Source: Rhodopseudomonas palustris
GTDB taxonomy: Bacteria > Pseudomonadota > Alphaproteobacteria > Rhizobiales > Xanthobacteraceae
DNA length: 64,000 nt
NCBI GenBank assembly: GCA_016215605.1
Contig: JACRJB010000067.1
Coordinates: 124,001 to 188,000 of the forward strand
Reading direction: 5' to 3'
The translations under genes were made by a program, and so were the position numbers. Below the pieces are notes generated by a model, which was given only the letters and a program-made list of their open reading frames with translations, searched no databases and was not told the origin of the DNA. Positions 1-9,736 of this stretch are shown here, in pieces; positions within the stretch are counted from its first letter, which is position 1; the number at the start of each line of letters is the position of its first letter.

Positions 1-1410
1 TGAACGGCGATAATCGTCCTCGATCCGGATGATGTCGTCCTCACCGAGGTAGCTGCCGGTCTGCACTTCGATCAGTTCCAGCAAGATCTTTCCGGGATTT
101 TCGAGCCGGTGAACCGCGCCCATCGGAATGTAGATCGACTGGTTCTCGTGGACGATCTTCGTCATGTCGTCGACGGTGACCTGCGCCGTGCCGCGCACCA
201 CGATCCAGTGCTCGGATCGATGGTGGTGCTTCTGCAACGACAGCCGGCCGCCGGCCTTCACGACGATTCGCTTGACCTGATGACGCTGGCCGTTGTCGAG
301 CGACTGATACGAGCCCCACGGGCGATGAACCTTGAGATGATCCTCGGTCACCTGCGGCGCCGACTTCTTCAGCCTGGCGACCAGCCGCTTCAGGCCGTTG
401 GCGTCCTTCTGCCGCGAAACCAGCACGGCATCCTCCGTCGCCACGACGACGAGATCGTCGACTCCTTCGAGCGCCACCAGCGTGCCATCGGTCGACACGT
501 TGCAGTTTCGGGAATCTTCGAACACCGCCTTGCCCTGCGCGGCATTGCCGTGCTCGTCCTTTTCCGACAGCTCCCAGACGGCGCGCCAGGAACCCACGTC
601 GGACCAGCCGCAGCTCACCGGCACGACCGCGGCCCGGCGGGTCTTCTCCATCACCGCGTAGTCGATCGAGATCGGGGTGGCCGAACCGAAGGCGGCCGGA
701 TCGAGCGTGACGAAGCCGAGATCCCGACCGGCGTTGGTGACCGCATCGGTCACGGCCTGCACGCTTGCGGCATCGACTTCCCGATACTCGTCGAGCAGCA
801 CGGAAGCCTTGAACATGAAGTTGCCGCTGTTCCAGAAATAGCCGTCGCGGACATAGGCTTCGGCGGTCACAGGGTCCGGCTTCTCGACGAACTGCACGAC
901 GGAGCGAACCTTGCCGATCACCGCGTCACCAGGCCGGATGTAGCCGTATTCGGACGCGGGCCGTTCGGGTGCGACACCGAACGTCACGATCGAGCCGGCC
1001 TCCGCGGCGGCACGCGCTTCGCGGCACGCCGCCACGAACGCCTCGGTATCCCGAACGACATGATCGGCCGCCAACGCCAGCACGATCGCGTCGGCGTCAC
1101 GGGTCTGCGCGAAGGCCGCACCGGCGACGATCGCCGGGCCGGAATCGCGCCGCGCCGGCTCCAGCAGCACATCGGCCTCGATGCCGATTTCCGCGAGTTG
1201 CTCGAGCACCATGAACCGGTAAGCGGTGTTGGTGATGACGATGGCGCGGCCGAACAATTCGGGATCAGAAACGCGCCGCAAGGTTTCCTGAAACGTCGAT
1301 CGCTCGCCGAACAGCGGAAGAAATTGCTTCGGCCTCACCTCGCGCGAGGCCGGCCACAGCCGCGTGCCAGCGCCACCGCACATGATGAGGGGAATGATTT
1401 GGTTCTGCAT
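1..1410 (-). CDS. manC: Mannose-1-phosphate guanylyltransferase / mannose-6-phosphate isomerase, 3' end outside window
   Basis: Bifunctional cytosolic enzyme of GDP-mannose synthesis: mannose-6-P isomerisation plus transfer of GMP from GTP to mannose-1-P. The protein opens with MQNQIIPLIMCGGAGTRLWP, the nucleotidyltransferase signature, followed by a VRPKQFLPL segment. The C-terminal cupin-type isomerase part is visible near the window edge (QSIYIPMGAVHRLENPGK, then SYLGEDDIIRIED). There are 470 codons before the edge, about the usual full family length, so only the last few residues and the stop are missing. The ATG at 1410 is the obvious start, preceded by a GGGAAC-type ribosome site. It diverges from the GDP-sugar genes that begin at 1600 and would feed both gmd paralogues and fcl. 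The long open frame on the opposite strand is only its antisense. Confidence 0.95.
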   Translation of the reverse strand, partial: MQNQIIPLIMCGGAGTRLWPASREVRPKQFLPLFGERSTFQETLRRVSDPELFGRAIVITNTAYRFMVLEQLAEIGIEADVLLEPARRDSGPAIVAGAAFAQTRDADAIVLALAADHVVRDTEAFVAACREARAAAEAGSIVTFGVAPERPASEYGYIRPGDAVIGKVRSVVQFVEKPDPVTAEAYVRDGYFWNSGNFMFKASVLLDEYREVDAASVQAVTDAVTNAGRDLGFVTLDPAAFGSATPISIDYAVMEKTRRAAVVPVSCGWSDVGSWRAVWELSEKDEHGNAAQGKAVFEDSRNCNVSTDGTLVALEGVDDLVVVATEDAVLVSRQKDANGLKRLVARLKKSAPQVTEDHLKVHRPWGSYQSLDNGQRHQVKRIVVKAGGRLSLQKHHHRSEHWIVVRGTAQVTVDDMTKIVHENQSIYIPMGAVHRLENPGKILLELIEVQTGSYLGEDDIIRIEDDYRRS

Positions 1411-1599
1411 TGCCGTTCCCGATTGCCACCTAGCCGTTCGCGGCGCGCACCATACCCGTTTTCTTCCGAAACGCCAGCATGGCGGTCCCGCTTTCGCGGC
1501 ACCGCAGCGGCTAAAAACGCCTTGAAAGCCAATGCCTTCGCCCCAAAACGGGGAGTTTGGGCTTGAAAACCGACCAGCGCTCCCCTAATGGCTTGGGCC
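1411..1599. promoter_or_regulatory. Divergent intergenic region between manC and the gmd-like gene
   Basis: The 189-bp gap separates outward-facing genes and must hold promoters for both. I see a short CCCC/GGGG dyad (1541-1544 with 1550-1553) but no convincing -35/-10 pair. No coding sequence is supported here. Confidence 0.4.
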
Positions 1600-2634
1600 A
1601 TGAGCCAGCTCCCCGTCAAAAAGCGCGCATTGGTGACCGGCGGAGCTGGACAGGACGGCTGGTATCTCATCGAATTGCTGCGCCAGAAAGGCTATCAGGT
1701 CGTCGCGCAGTCGCGCCGCCGGATCGACCCGTCGCTTCACGGATCCGAGGTCGCGTGGCGAGCCGGTGACCTCACCGACAGCAGCTTCCTGGAAGACCTG
1801 CTGAATGAGACGGCGGCAGACGAGATCTACAATCTTGCGGCGGTGTCGCGCCCGGCAATCTCATGGGACATCCCGCTCGAGACGGCCCACCTCAATGCCC
1901 TCGTCCCGCAGCAGATTTGTGAATTCATCCGGCAGCGCGCGCCGGACTGCCGGCTGTTTCAGGCATCGTCCTCGGAAATCTACGGCGACTCCCTCTCCAC
2001 CACCCAGGACGAGGAGACCCGTACCAACCCTCTGTCGCCCTACGGCATTTCGAAGGCCTACGCGCACCAGATCGTGGGCGCGTACAGGCAGCAATACGGC
2101 CTGCATCTGTCGTGCGGCATCCTGTTCAACCACGAGAGCCCTCGCCGGCCGCTCAACTTCGTTTCGCAGAAGATCGCACACGCCGCCGCTGCGGTCGCCC
2201 TCGGCTTGACCGAGACGCGTGAGCTCGACGAGCGCGGATTGCCGATCCTGGCGCAGGGCAAGCTGTCGCTCGGCGACATCAGCGTGCGACGCGACTTCGG
2301 TTTCGCCGGCGACGTGGTCGAGGCGATGCACCTGATCGTCCGGCACGACAGACCGGCGGATTATGCGGTCGGTACCGGCGAGGCCCATTCGATTGCTGAT
2401 TTCTGCGAAATCGCATTCAAGGTCGCCGGCGTCGACTGGAAGGACCACGTCGTCACCGACTCGTCACTGGTCCGCAAAGTGGACAGCCATTTTACACGCG
2501 CCGACCCGTCCAAGCTGAAGTCTGTGCTTGGCTGGCGGAGCAAAGTCGATTTCGTTGGGCTGGTAGAGATGATGGTTCGGGAGCGGATGCGCCTGCTCGA
2601 AGGCGAACCGCTTCCAGCCGGGACTATTGATTGA
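1600..2634 (+). CDS. GDP-mannose 4,6-dehydratase paralogue (SDR family)
   Basis: Extended SDR enzyme of 344 aa, probably a GDP-sugar 4,6-dehydratase. It keeps a degenerate Gmd signature set: a GGAGQDGWYL nucleotide-binding loop, [21 protein letters not shown], the YGISK form of the catalytic Tyr-x3-Lys, and [12 protein letters not shown]. The Gmd motif that is [12 protein letters not shown] in the second copy (60944) reads LGDISVRRDFGF here, so it is a diverged paralogue. The start is placed at ATG 1600; an in-frame ATG at 1588 is possible. It leads a forward run with a GT4, fcl and a GT2. Substrate is unproven: GDP-mannose is the default, but because the island also makes GDP-manno-heptose, a role like the heptose dehydratases DmhA/WcbK is possible (inference). 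Confidence 0.8.
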   Translation: MSQLPVKKRALVTGGAGQDGWYLIELLRQKGYQVVAQSRRRIDPSLHGSEVAWRAGDLTDSSFLEDLLNETAADEIYNLAAVSRPAISWDIPLETAHLNALVPQQICEFIRQRAPDCRLFQASSSEIYGDSLSTTQDEETRTNPLSPYGISKAYAHQIVGAYRQQYGLHLSCGILFNHESPRRPLNFVSQKIAHAAAAVALGLTETRELDERGLPILAQGKLSLGDISVRRDFGFAGDVVEAMHLIVRHDRPADYAVGTGEAHSIADFCEIAFKVAGVDWKDHVVTDSSLVRKVDSHFTRADPSKLKSVLGWRSKVDFVGLVEMMVRERMRLLEGEPLPAGTID

Positions 2635-2688
2635 TAGACATTTGGTCGTCGCCGCCGGTCTCGGCTGCGATCCTGTTGGGGGATCCTG

Positions 2689-3876
2689 ATGCACATCGGG
2701 TTCGATGTTTCACAGACCGGCGCTGGCAAGGCAGGCTGCGGATATTTCGCGCACGCCTTGATCGGCGCCATGGTTTCGGTCGCCCCGCAGCATCGCTACT
2801 CGCTGTATCCGAGCTTCGGCGATTTCTATTTCGATCCCAAGATGCCGCTGGCCAATCCGTATCGTCGCAAGGGGGTCGCTTACGGTCCGCGCCATCTGAC
2901 GCGTGAATCGGCGCGGTCTTTCTGGCTGCACGACGATCTGGAAGCAGCGCTGGGGCATCCGGACGTCATTCACTCGAACAATTTCTGGACGCCGGTGCAG
3001 ATCCGCGACAGCCGGCTGATCTACACGCTGTACGATACCGGCTTCGCGGTGGATCCGGACTGGACCACGGAAGCCAACCGGATCGGCTGTTTCGAAGGCA
3101 TGTTTCGCAGTTCGATCGCGGCCGACTGGATCGTCGCGATTTCGGAATCGTCACGGTCCTGTTTTCTGAAGATGTATCCGCATTTCGATCCGGACCGTAT
3201 CCGCGTGATCTATCCGTGCTCCCGCTTCACCGACACCGGCCAACAGGGCGTCATCCCGGCGGCGGCGAAGGCGCTGGCGCCAAATGGTTTCTGGCTCAGC
3301 GTCGGCACCATCGAGCCGCGCAAGAACCAGCGGCTGCTGGTCGAAGCCTACGCCCGCTATCTCAAGGCGGGCGGGACGCCGATGCCGCTGGTGCTCGCCG
3401 GCGGCAAGGGCTGGCTGATGGACGACTTCGTCTCCCACATCGCCGCACTCGGCGTGTCCGACCAGGTGATCCTCACCGGCTACGTCAGTGACGACGAGAT
3501 GATCTGGCTGTACCGGAACTGCTACGCCAACATCTATCCGTCGCTGTTCGAGGGCTTCGGGCTGCCGGTGCTGGAAGGCATGCAGTTCGGGGCCGCGACG
3601 ATCTGCTCCAACACCACATCGATGCCCGAGGTCGCCGGCGACGCCGCGATCCTGCTGTCGCCGCAGGCCGCCGAGCCGTGGAGCGCGGTGATGCTGGAAC
3701 TCGCCGCCGATCCGGCGCGCAGAGCCGGCCTGCGCTCGTCCGCGCAGCAACGCGCCGCGCAATTCGATTGGTCGCGCAGCGCCGGCGAGCTATTGGCGCT
3801 GTACGAGCAAGCCATGGCGTCGCCGAAACGCACGATGCGGCCGTCCGCCCGAACACCCGAACGCCTCTCTGCCTGA
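2689..3876 (+). CDS. Glycosyltransferase family 4
   Basis: A 395-aa GT-B fold retaining glycosyltransferase, probably at the cytoplasmic membrane face, adding a sugar from a nucleotide donor. The N-terminal domain begins [20 protein letters not shown]. The C-terminal donor domain contains [15 protein letters not shown] and the E-x7-E motif in [13 protein letters not shown], followed by MPEVAGDAA, all typical of GT4. The ATG at 2689 has a GGGGGA ribosome site 6 nt upstream. It lies 54 nt after the gmd-like gene and 17 nt before fcl, consistent with one transcript. Donor is unknown; GDP-mannose or GDP-6-deoxyhexose is plausible from the neighbours. Confidence 0.9.
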   Translation: MHIGFDVSQTGAGKAGCGYFAHALIGAMVSVAPQHRYSLYPSFGDFYFDPKMPLANPYRRKGVAYGPRHLTRESARSFWLHDDLEAALGHPDVIHSNNFWTPVQIRDSRLIYTLYDTGFAVDPDWTTEANRIGCFEGMFRSSIAADWIVAISESSRSCFLKMYPHFDPDRIRVIYPCSRFTDTGQQGVIPAAAKALAPNGFWLSVGTIEPRKNQRLLVEAYARYLKAGGTPMPLVLAGGKGWLMDDFVSHIAALGVSDQVILTGYVSDDEMIWLYRNCYANIYPSLFEGFGLPVLEGMQFGAATICSNTTSMPEVAGDAAILLSPQAAEPWSAVMLELAADPARRAGLRSSAQQRAAQFDWSRSAGELLALYEQAMASPKRTMRPSARTPERLSA

Positions 3877-3893
3877 GTGAAAGTCAGCACGAC

Positions 3894-4853
3894 ATGTCGA
3901 AGAACGCCCGAGTCTTTGTTGCCGGTCACCGCGGAATGGTCGGGTCGGCGATCGTCCGCAAGCTGAAGGAACACGGTTACACCGACATCGTCACGCGCGA
4001 TCGCAACGAACTCGATCTGGTCGAGCAGTCGGCGGTGCGGGATTTCTTCGCCACGGCCGGGATCGACCAGGTCTACATGGCGGCCGCCAAGGTCGGTGGC
4101 ATTCACGCCAACAACACCTATCCGGCCGACTTCATCTATCAGAACCTGATGGTGGAGGCGAACGTCGTCAACGAGGCCCACCGATCCGGCGTCACCAAGC
4201 TGTTGTTCCTCGGGTCGAGCTGCATCTATCCGCGACTGGCGCCGCAGCCGATGTCCGAAACCACGCTGCTGACCGGCGTGCTGGAGCCGACCAACGAGCC
4301 TTATGCGATCGCCAAGATCGCCGGCATCAAGCTGTGCGAGAGCTACAACCGTCAATACGGCACCGACTATCGCAGCGTGATGCCGACCAATCTGTACGGG
4401 CCCGGCGACAACTATCACGCCGAGAACAGCCACGTGATTCCCGGCCTGATCCGCCGTTTTCACGAGGCCAAGCAGTCGAACGCGCCCGAGGTGGTGATCT
4501 GGGGCACCGGCTCGCCGATGCGCGAATTTCTCTATGTCGACGACATGGCCGAGGCCTGCATCCACACCATGGAGCTGGATCGCGAGACCTATGCCAAGAA
4601 CACCCAGCCGATGCTGTCGCACATCAACATCGGCACCGGAGATGATCTCACCATCCGCGATCTCGCCACGCTGATCGGCGAAGTCATCGGCTTTCAGGGC
4701 AGGATCGCCTTCGACCCCACCAAGCTCGACGGCACGCCGCGCAAGCTGATGGACGTCAGCCGGATGCGCAGCCTGGGCTGGGCGCCGCGGATCGCACTGC
4801 GCGAAGGTCTCGGCCTCGCCTATGCAGACTTCCTCGCGAGCATGCGACGCTGA
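3894..4853 (+). CDS. fcl: GDP-L-fucose synthase
   Basis: Converts GDP-4-keto-6-deoxymannose to GDP-L-fucose by epimerisation and NADPH-dependent reduction. The 319-aa product opens with [19 protein letters not shown], the Fcl/WcaG nucleotide-binding loop, followed by [27 protein letters not shown], the catalytic YAIAK and [13 protein letters not shown], all hallmark Fcl segments. Length matches the family (about 310-325). The reading frame stays open upstream to 3678, but that part is antisense-like overlap with the GT4, so ATG 3894 is chosen. The stop overlaps the next ATG as TGATG. Its partner dehydratase could be the paralogue at 1600 or the canonical gmd 57 kb away at 60944. Confidence 0.95.
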   Translation: MSKNARVFVAGHRGMVGSAIVRKLKEHGYTDIVTRDRNELDLVEQSAVRDFFATAGIDQVYMAAAKVGGIHANNTYPADFIYQNLMVEANVVNEAHRSGVTKLLFLGSSCIYPRLAPQPMSETTLLTGVLEPTNEPYAIAKIAGIKLCESYNRQYGTDYRSVMPTNLYGPGDNYHAENSHVIPGLIRRFHEAKQSNAPEVVIWGTGSPMREFLYVDDMAEACIHTMELDRETYAKNTQPMLSHINIGTGDDLTIRDLATLIGEVIGFQGRIAFDPTKLDGTPRKLMDVSRMRSLGWAPRIALREGLGLAYADFLASMRR

Positions 4854-5614
4854 TGGCCACCGCGGCCGTCGCCACAATCGCGATCCCCTCCTACAATCAG
4901 GGGCGCTTTCTCGAACAGACCCTGACCTCGCTGTTCGAGCAGGAGCTGCCGATCGAGGTGATCGTGGCCGACGCCGGTTCGACCGACAACTCGCTGCAGG
5001 TGATCGAGCGGTTCGCCGATCGGCTCGCCGGCTGGCGTAGCCACCCCGACGATGGCCAGGCCGCCGCCATCAATGAGTCCATCGCTCGAGGTCGTGCGCC
5101 CTATGTCGGATGGCTGAACAGCGACGACCGTTTGATGCCCGGCGCGATCGCCCGTCTGGTCGCGGCGCTGGAGCAACATCCCGATGCGCCGGCAGCCTAC
5201 GGCAAGGTGTGGAATTACGTCGAGGCGACCGGTGCGCAGAAGCCGGTGTGGGTCGAGCCGTTCGACGAGCGCCGGCTGGCGCTCCGCTGCATCGTCTCGC
5301 AGCCCGGCACGCTGATCCGGCGCAGCGCCTGGGAGACCACGGGCGGACTGGACCAGACCCTGCACATGGCGCTCGATTACGACCTGTGGTGGCGTCTCTA
5401 CAAAAGCTTCGGCCCGCTGATTTTCGTCGACGACTTCGTCGCGATGAACCGCGACCACGCCGACACCAAGACCAACACCCGGCGTGCCCTGCACTACCGC
5501 GAAGCCATGCGCATCGTGCGCAAGTATCACGGCCATGTGCCGTTGAAATGGTGGCTGCTGCAACCCTATGCGGTGTGGTGGCGGGCCGCCGCCAACAAAT
5601 TGCACTCGGCCTAG
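4853..5614 (+). CDS. Glycosyltransferase family 2
   Basis: A 253-aa GT-A fold inverting glycosyltransferase. It starts with an IPSYNQGRFLEQTL segment, has VADAGSTDNS, and carries the metal-binding WLNSDD motif near residue 85, as in WcaA-like enzymes of O-antigen loci. The central FDERRLALRCIVSQPGTLI and the LDYDLWWRL segment match the acceptor-side pattern of this subfamily. The ATG overlaps the fcl stop by one base, so translation is probably coupled. There is no membrane segment, so it should act at the cytoplasmic face. It resembles the GT2 at 59979 (WLNSDD and MDYEFWLRL there), so the two are probably paralogues in the same pathway. Confidence 0.9.
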   Translation: MATAAVATIAIPSYNQGRFLEQTLTSLFEQELPIEVIVADAGSTDNSLQVIERFADRLAGWRSHPDDGQAAAINESIARGRAPYVGWLNSDDRLMPGAIARLVAALEQHPDAPAAYGKVWNYVEATGAQKPVWVEPFDERRLALRCIVSQPGTLIRRSAWETTGGLDQTLHMALDYDLWWRLYKSFGPLIFVDDFVAMNRDHADTKTNTRRALHYREAMRIVRKYHGHVPLKWWLLQPYAVWWRAAANKLHSA

Positions 5615-5625
5615 CGGCTCAGCGG

Positions 5626-7467
5626 ATGGCCGCAGGCTTTCATCTTCTCCTGACGGTGAAGTTGGCGGCAGCGGCCGCAGGCCTGAACGCAGCGATCTTC
5701 TGGTTCGGCGCGGCGAGCGCTTTGACCGTACGTCTTGCCGGCGGGAGACCTCCGCCGGGGTCGGCATTTCTGTTCGGGCTGGGCTTTGCCGAGCTGATTG
5801 TCGGAAGCTGGATCTGTTTCCATCTCGACATAGGTCTGCGCACCGGCTTTGCGCTGATGTGCGGCGCGAGCTTGGTTCTTCCTGCGTCGGCTGCGGCGCT
5901 TGCGGGCCGCCGCGTGGCGTCGTGGCAGACCCTCGCGCCGGCGCTGCCGAGCCGCTTCACCGTGGTCGCCTTCCTGGTCTGCGCCCTCGCCTTCTCCGGC
6001 TTCATCACCGCGGCGCTGACGCCCGGCGATCTCGCGATGGTGCTGAGGGGCAACAACGATATCCACATGTACGCGAAGGTCGCCGACGTCCTGCTCAACT
6101 ATGCCGGCGGCCCCGGCAACATTGTCGGTATCGATCTCCGGCCGCCGGTTCAGAGCGACGTTTTCGGCGCCTACGTCTATCTGGCGCTGGCTGCGTTTCT
6201 GACGCAGCAGCCCACCGTCAGCATCACGTTGATGCCGCTGATCGGCGCGGCGGCGCTGATCGGGGCATCGATCGCGTGGATCGCCGCACGCATCATCCGC
6301 CTGCCTGCGCCTGCCGCCATTGTGCTGGCGCTGTGCGTGCTGTTCACCGGGCTGTTTGCCGAGATCTCCTTCAACTATTTTCTGTCGCAGCTGATCAGCC
6401 GGGCGTTGATGCTGACAATGCTGATCGCGCTGCTGCAGGCACACCAGAGACGTTGCCTGTCGCTACCGATCTCCTTCACCATCGGCCTGGCCATCCTGAT
6501 CGGCATCCAGACCAGCTATCCGGCCCTGTTCTTGTCCGATCTGACGATGTTCGCCGGCATCTACGCGGGCCTTCAATGCATCGACGCGCTCTCGCGCCGG
6601 CGAAGTGCGGTGGTCTGGACGCTGTTTGTCGCGGCGTTGAAGTCCGTCGGCGTCACCGCCGCGATCTTTGCAACCGTTGCCCTGCTGTTTCCCGATCGGG
6701 TCTCACATGCCTTGCAACTGATCCGATCGTTCAGCGAGGTCGATGTCGGCGGATGGCCGATGGATCTCGTCAGCCCATTGATGCTGTCGGGTCTCGGCGT
6801 CGGGTGGACGTTCCCGTCGCTCGCCGGCTGGCCTGCGGTGCAGTTCGCGGTGCTGGCGGCGATGGTCCTGGCCGCGACCGTGCTGGTGGCCCGCAAGCGG
6901 GACGCGCCTCAGGATCCCCTACTGCTACTCGGGCCGATGGCGCTCGGCGCGCTGTTGCTGGCGCTGTATGCGGTCGCCTGGCTCCGCTTCGGTCAATCCT
7001 ATCGGCAATGGAAATTCGCCGCCTCGTACAGCCTTCTGCTCGGCTTTGCGGTGCCGGGGACGGCGCTCGCTTTGCTGTGCGCTCCGCTGCTGGCACGTTG
7101 GCGCCGGACCACGACTGCCGCGATGACATTGGGTCTGGCAGCGATCCTGGCCGCGAATTGGCACTTCAGTCGACACTGGCACGACAATGAGGGCCACTTC
7201 CCGCTGGACTATTTGACGATCGCCAAGATCGACTCAATGCCGGACCTTCGCGACGTGGTGATCGACCTGCCCGAATTCGGGATGCGGATGATGGCCGCTT
7301 CGCTGATCCGCCACAAACGCGTCGGCCTGACCGGACTGACCTACTATGGCGCGGGCGCCCCGCCACCTTCGCCGATCCCTGACGGGATGCGCGTGCTGCG
7401 CCTGAAGAGCGCCGCCCGCCCCGGCGACGAACCGCTCGGCGAGTTGTTCGTGCTGTCCCGCCAGTGA
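5626..7467 (+). CDS. Large polytopic membrane protein, GT-C-like, function unknown
   Basis: 613 aa, about a dozen hydrophobic segments, ending in a short soluble tail. No family is recognised with certainty. After the first membrane segments, an outside-facing loop carries NNDIHMYAKVADVLL, that is D145-x3-Y149-x3-A153-D154-x-L156, the layout of the first-loop acidic motif of GT-C enzymes such as ArnT and PMT. This makes a polyprenyl-phosphate-sugar-dependent glycosyltransferase the best guess. ATG 5626 is chosen because the frame upstream of it runs through the GT2 gene; it lies 11 nt after that gene, so it is probably co-transcribed. The gene is convergent with the next one, with only 8 nt between them. 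It could instead be a polymerase or flippase, but its layout differs from both. Confidence 0.6.
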   Translation: MAAGFHLLLTVKLAAAAAGLNAAIFWFGAASALTVRLAGGRPPPGSAFLFGLGFAELIVGSWICFHLDIGLRTGFALMCGASLVLPASAAALAGRRVASWQTLAPALPSRFTVVAFLVCALAFSGFITAALTPGDLAMVLRGNNDIHMYAKVADVLLNYAGGPGNIVGIDLRPPVQSDVFGAYVYLALAAFLTQQPTVSITLMPLIGAAALIGASIAWIAARIIRLPAPAAIVLALCVLFTGLFAEISFNYFLSQLISRALMLTMLIALLQAHQRRCLSLPISFTIGLAILIGIQTSYPALFLSDLTMFAGIYAGLQCIDALSRRRSAVVWTLFVAALKSVGVTAAIFATVALLFPDRVSHALQLIRSFSEVDVGGWPMDLVSPLMLSGLGVGWTFPSLAGWPAVQFAVLAAMVLAATVLVARKRDAPQDPLLLLGPMALGALLLALYAVAWLRFGQSYRQWKFAASYSLLLGFAVPGTALALLCAPLLARWRRTTTAAMTLGLAAILAANWHFSRHWHDNEGHFPLDYLTIAKIDSMPDLRDVVIDLPEFGMRMMAASLIRHKRVGLTGLTYYGAGAPPPSPIPDGMRVLRLKSAARPGDEPLGELFVLSRQ

Positions 7468-7475
7468 ATTTCGAA

Positions 7476-9629
7476 TCACGCGGCCCAAAGCCGGCGGCCA
7501 GATTCGGTTCGGACGACGCGCCTGACCAATCCATCGCCGAACACGATCACCAGCAACAGCCCAGCCACGCCGCAGGCGGTCAATGCCCAGATCAGCCATG
7601 GAATCTCGTAGGTCACGACGATGGGCTGCCGAAGATCGGTTGTCCGAATGTTCAGGCGATAGTTGAAGTCGACCCAGGCCTTCAGCGGCGCCCCATCCTG
7701 GCGGGCAACGAGAAACCGGCTGTAGACCATTGGAACTTCGACAACATAGCTGCCGGACGCACTCGGCTGGTAGTTCCCGACAAGATCCTGCTGCACGGAA
7801 AACACCCGTTGCAATCCATGGGCTTTTGAGCGCTGCACGGCGTCCGCATAGACGTAGGAACGACCTGGCCCCTCGATGAGATAGGCGCGATCAAGATTGA
7901 ACGCGACCTGATGAATGCTGACGGGAACGCTACGCGAGAAACCGACGCGAATCCTCGCAGCGGCATCTGCCACAGGCAGCACGATGTCGAACTGTTCGCT
8001 GTCGATTCGCGTCGCATCTTCCGGAATGGTCGGTTTGGATACCCCTTTGTCGCCCGGCGGACCGAGCCAGACGTCATAGGGCAGTTCGACTCCCTTGACC
8101 GTTCGTCCGACCAGACGCAACGCGAGAGGAGAGCTTTGCGCAGCCGTCGTCTCGCGCCATTTTTCGATATCGATGTCGTTGAGGGCAATCAGCCCGCCGT
8201 TCATGAGAACACGAAATTCCTCATTCACGTAACGCGGAAACGTGTGGAAGGCATTGACCTCCCAGCCCTTGAGATACTGATCGTCAGTGAAGCGAAACAG
8301 CGGCACGGGATAGCTGATGACGACCCATTGACTTGCCGTCATCAACGTCAGCAGGGCGGCGGTGGTCTTCCATCCGGGCCTCCAGCGCACCAGCATCAGC
8401 GCCAGCGCACCGGCCAGGCTCAGGAACGCCAGCGTTCGAAACGATATCTGTGTGGCGGTGAAGGCCTGAGGCAACAGCGAATAGGCGAACTTCGGCGTAT
8501 AGGTCAGCAGAAAATAGGCGACGAAGAGCGCAGCAAGGATCGCAGCAAAAGCTCGGCGACCGGGCCGCGCCAGCCAGACCGCAACAAGCACTGACGGTAC
8601 GGTCCACCAACCGACCGTGAAGAAGAACGAGGTTTCATTGCCCAGCAGCGAGAACCTTCGCGGCCATCCGAAGATGCCACTGAGGCTGGAGAAATCCTGC
8701 ACGAAACTGTCGGTCACCTGCGCGGCAAAGCTGGTGTCTTTGAGACCGAGATAGGCCGGCATCCATTGCCAGGCGGTGATGGCCAAGCCGAGACCAAGAC
8801 CGAGCGCCACACTGCCGGGGGCGAGCAGACGCGGCGCGAGTCTGCCGCCGTCGCGGCGGCGAGCGACAACGGCTGCAACGAGGCCGAACACGACCGCAAG
8901 ACCACCAAAGAAGGCGCCATGCAGCAGGAAAATGTTGTGGGCGAGCGCCATGGCGCCGATGCCGAGGGCCGTCGCGACAACAGCCGCCCGATAGCGTCCG
9001 GTCCAGGCGCAGGCAAAGCCGAGCGCCATCATCGGCAGCAATGCGTGCGAAACGCCTTCGGCGACCCCGCCGCGCGCATAGATATTGCTGATCAGCCAGG
9101 GAGACACGAGGTAGGACCAACTGGCCAGCAGCGCCAGATTGCGTCGCGCTCCGAGCAGCAAGGCCGCCACATAAAGGCACAACGCCCCGACCGCGAAGCA
9201 GAGAAGGAGAACCCAGCCGAGCGCCTCCGGTCCCTTGATGCCTGCGCTCAAGAAGGGATAGGCGAGCGCGCTCGGCAAGAACGCGTAATATTGAAAGACC
9301 GGTGCATCGGGAGTCGGCGGCGTGCCGTCGACGGTCCCGCCGCCAAGCTGAAACTCACGCGGGAACTCGACAAGCCGTGGCGGAAGCTGGCCGTGATCGA
9401 GCGCGATCTTGAAATTCATCGCATAGCTGACTGCGGGCGGAAAATCGGCGCCCGCATAGGTGCGCCAGAGAAAACCGCCATAGAGCCAGAAGCATCCGGC
9501 CAGCAACGCTGCGACCGCCCAGGCATGGTGATTCTCGTTGCGGAGGCTGGCGACGAGCTGCGACGCAGATTGCACAACGCGATTCGGCAAAAGCCGGCGG
9601 TTCCACCCGGAGGAGTTGTTCTTTTCCAT
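7476..9629 (-). CDS. Large polytopic membrane protein, PTPS-related/GT-C-like
   Basis: 717 aa with many transmembrane segments in residues 37-460 and a soluble, beta-rich C-terminal region before a final membrane segment (WLIWALTACGVAGLLLVIVF). The first outside loop has YAGADFPPAVSYAMNF (D62), and further conserved-looking polar positions are LVSPWLISNIYARGG and LAHNIFLLHG. This arrangement resembles the bacterial membrane proteins grouped as 6-pyruvoyl-tetrahydropterin-synthase-related, a misnamed GT-C-like family. ATG 9629 follows an AGGAG site. It is convergent with the preceding forward gene. Its role is inferred only from context: it lies among glycosyltransferases in a polysaccharide island, so transfer of a lipid-linked sugar in the periplasm is plausible. 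Confidence 0.6.
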   Translation of the reverse strand: MEKNNSSGWNRRLLPNRVVQSASQLVASLRNENHHAWAVAALLAGCFWLYGGFLWRTYAGADFPPAVSYAMNFKIALDHGQLPPRLVEFPREFQLGGGTVDGTPPTPDAPVFQYYAFLPSALAYPFLSAGIKGPEALGWVLLLCFAVGALCLYVAALLLGARRNLALLASWSYLVSPWLISNIYARGGVAEGVSHALLPMMALGFACAWTGRYRAAVVATALGIGAMALAHNIFLLHGAFFGGLAVVFGLVAAVVARRRDGGRLAPRLLAPGSVALGLGLGLAITAWQWMPAYLGLKDTSFAAQVTDSFVQDFSSLSGIFGWPRRFSLLGNETSFFFTVGWWTVPSVLVAVWLARPGRRAFAAILAALFVAYFLLTYTPKFAYSLLPQAFTATQISFRTLAFLSLAGALALMLVRWRPGWKTTAALLTLMTASQWVVISYPVPLFRFTDDQYLKGWEVNAFHTFPRYVNEEFRVLMNGGLIALNDIDIEKWRETTAAQSSPLALRLVGRTVKGVELPYDVWLGPPGDKGVSKPTIPEDATRIDSEQFDIVLPVADAAARIRVGFSRSVPVSIHQVAFNLDRAYLIEGPGRSYVYADAVQRSKAHGLQRVFSVQQDLVGNYQPSASGSYVVEVPMVYSRFLVARQDGAPLKAWVDFNYRLNIRTTDLRQPIVVTYEIPWLIWALTACGVAGLLLVIVFGDGLVRRVVRTESGRRLWAA

Positions 9630-9736
9630 TTTCGCGGGAGGGCTCCATCAAAATCGCCTCCACACGATGTCCCATCGCAACCTCGACTTCAATCTTCCGA
9701 TGAAATTTTCGCCCTTGCTACTATTGTCGTGTGTTC

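Noticed and set aside
109-1566. Long forward open frame opposite manC
   Set aside because: It is the antisense of manC; it has no domain and lies in a GC-rich gene in which few stops occur.
5626-7467. Reading the large membrane proteins as Wzx flippase or Wzy polymerase
   Set aside because: They lack the family layouts and occur seven times; the shared loop motif points to GT-C transferases instead. The island also has an ABC exporter.
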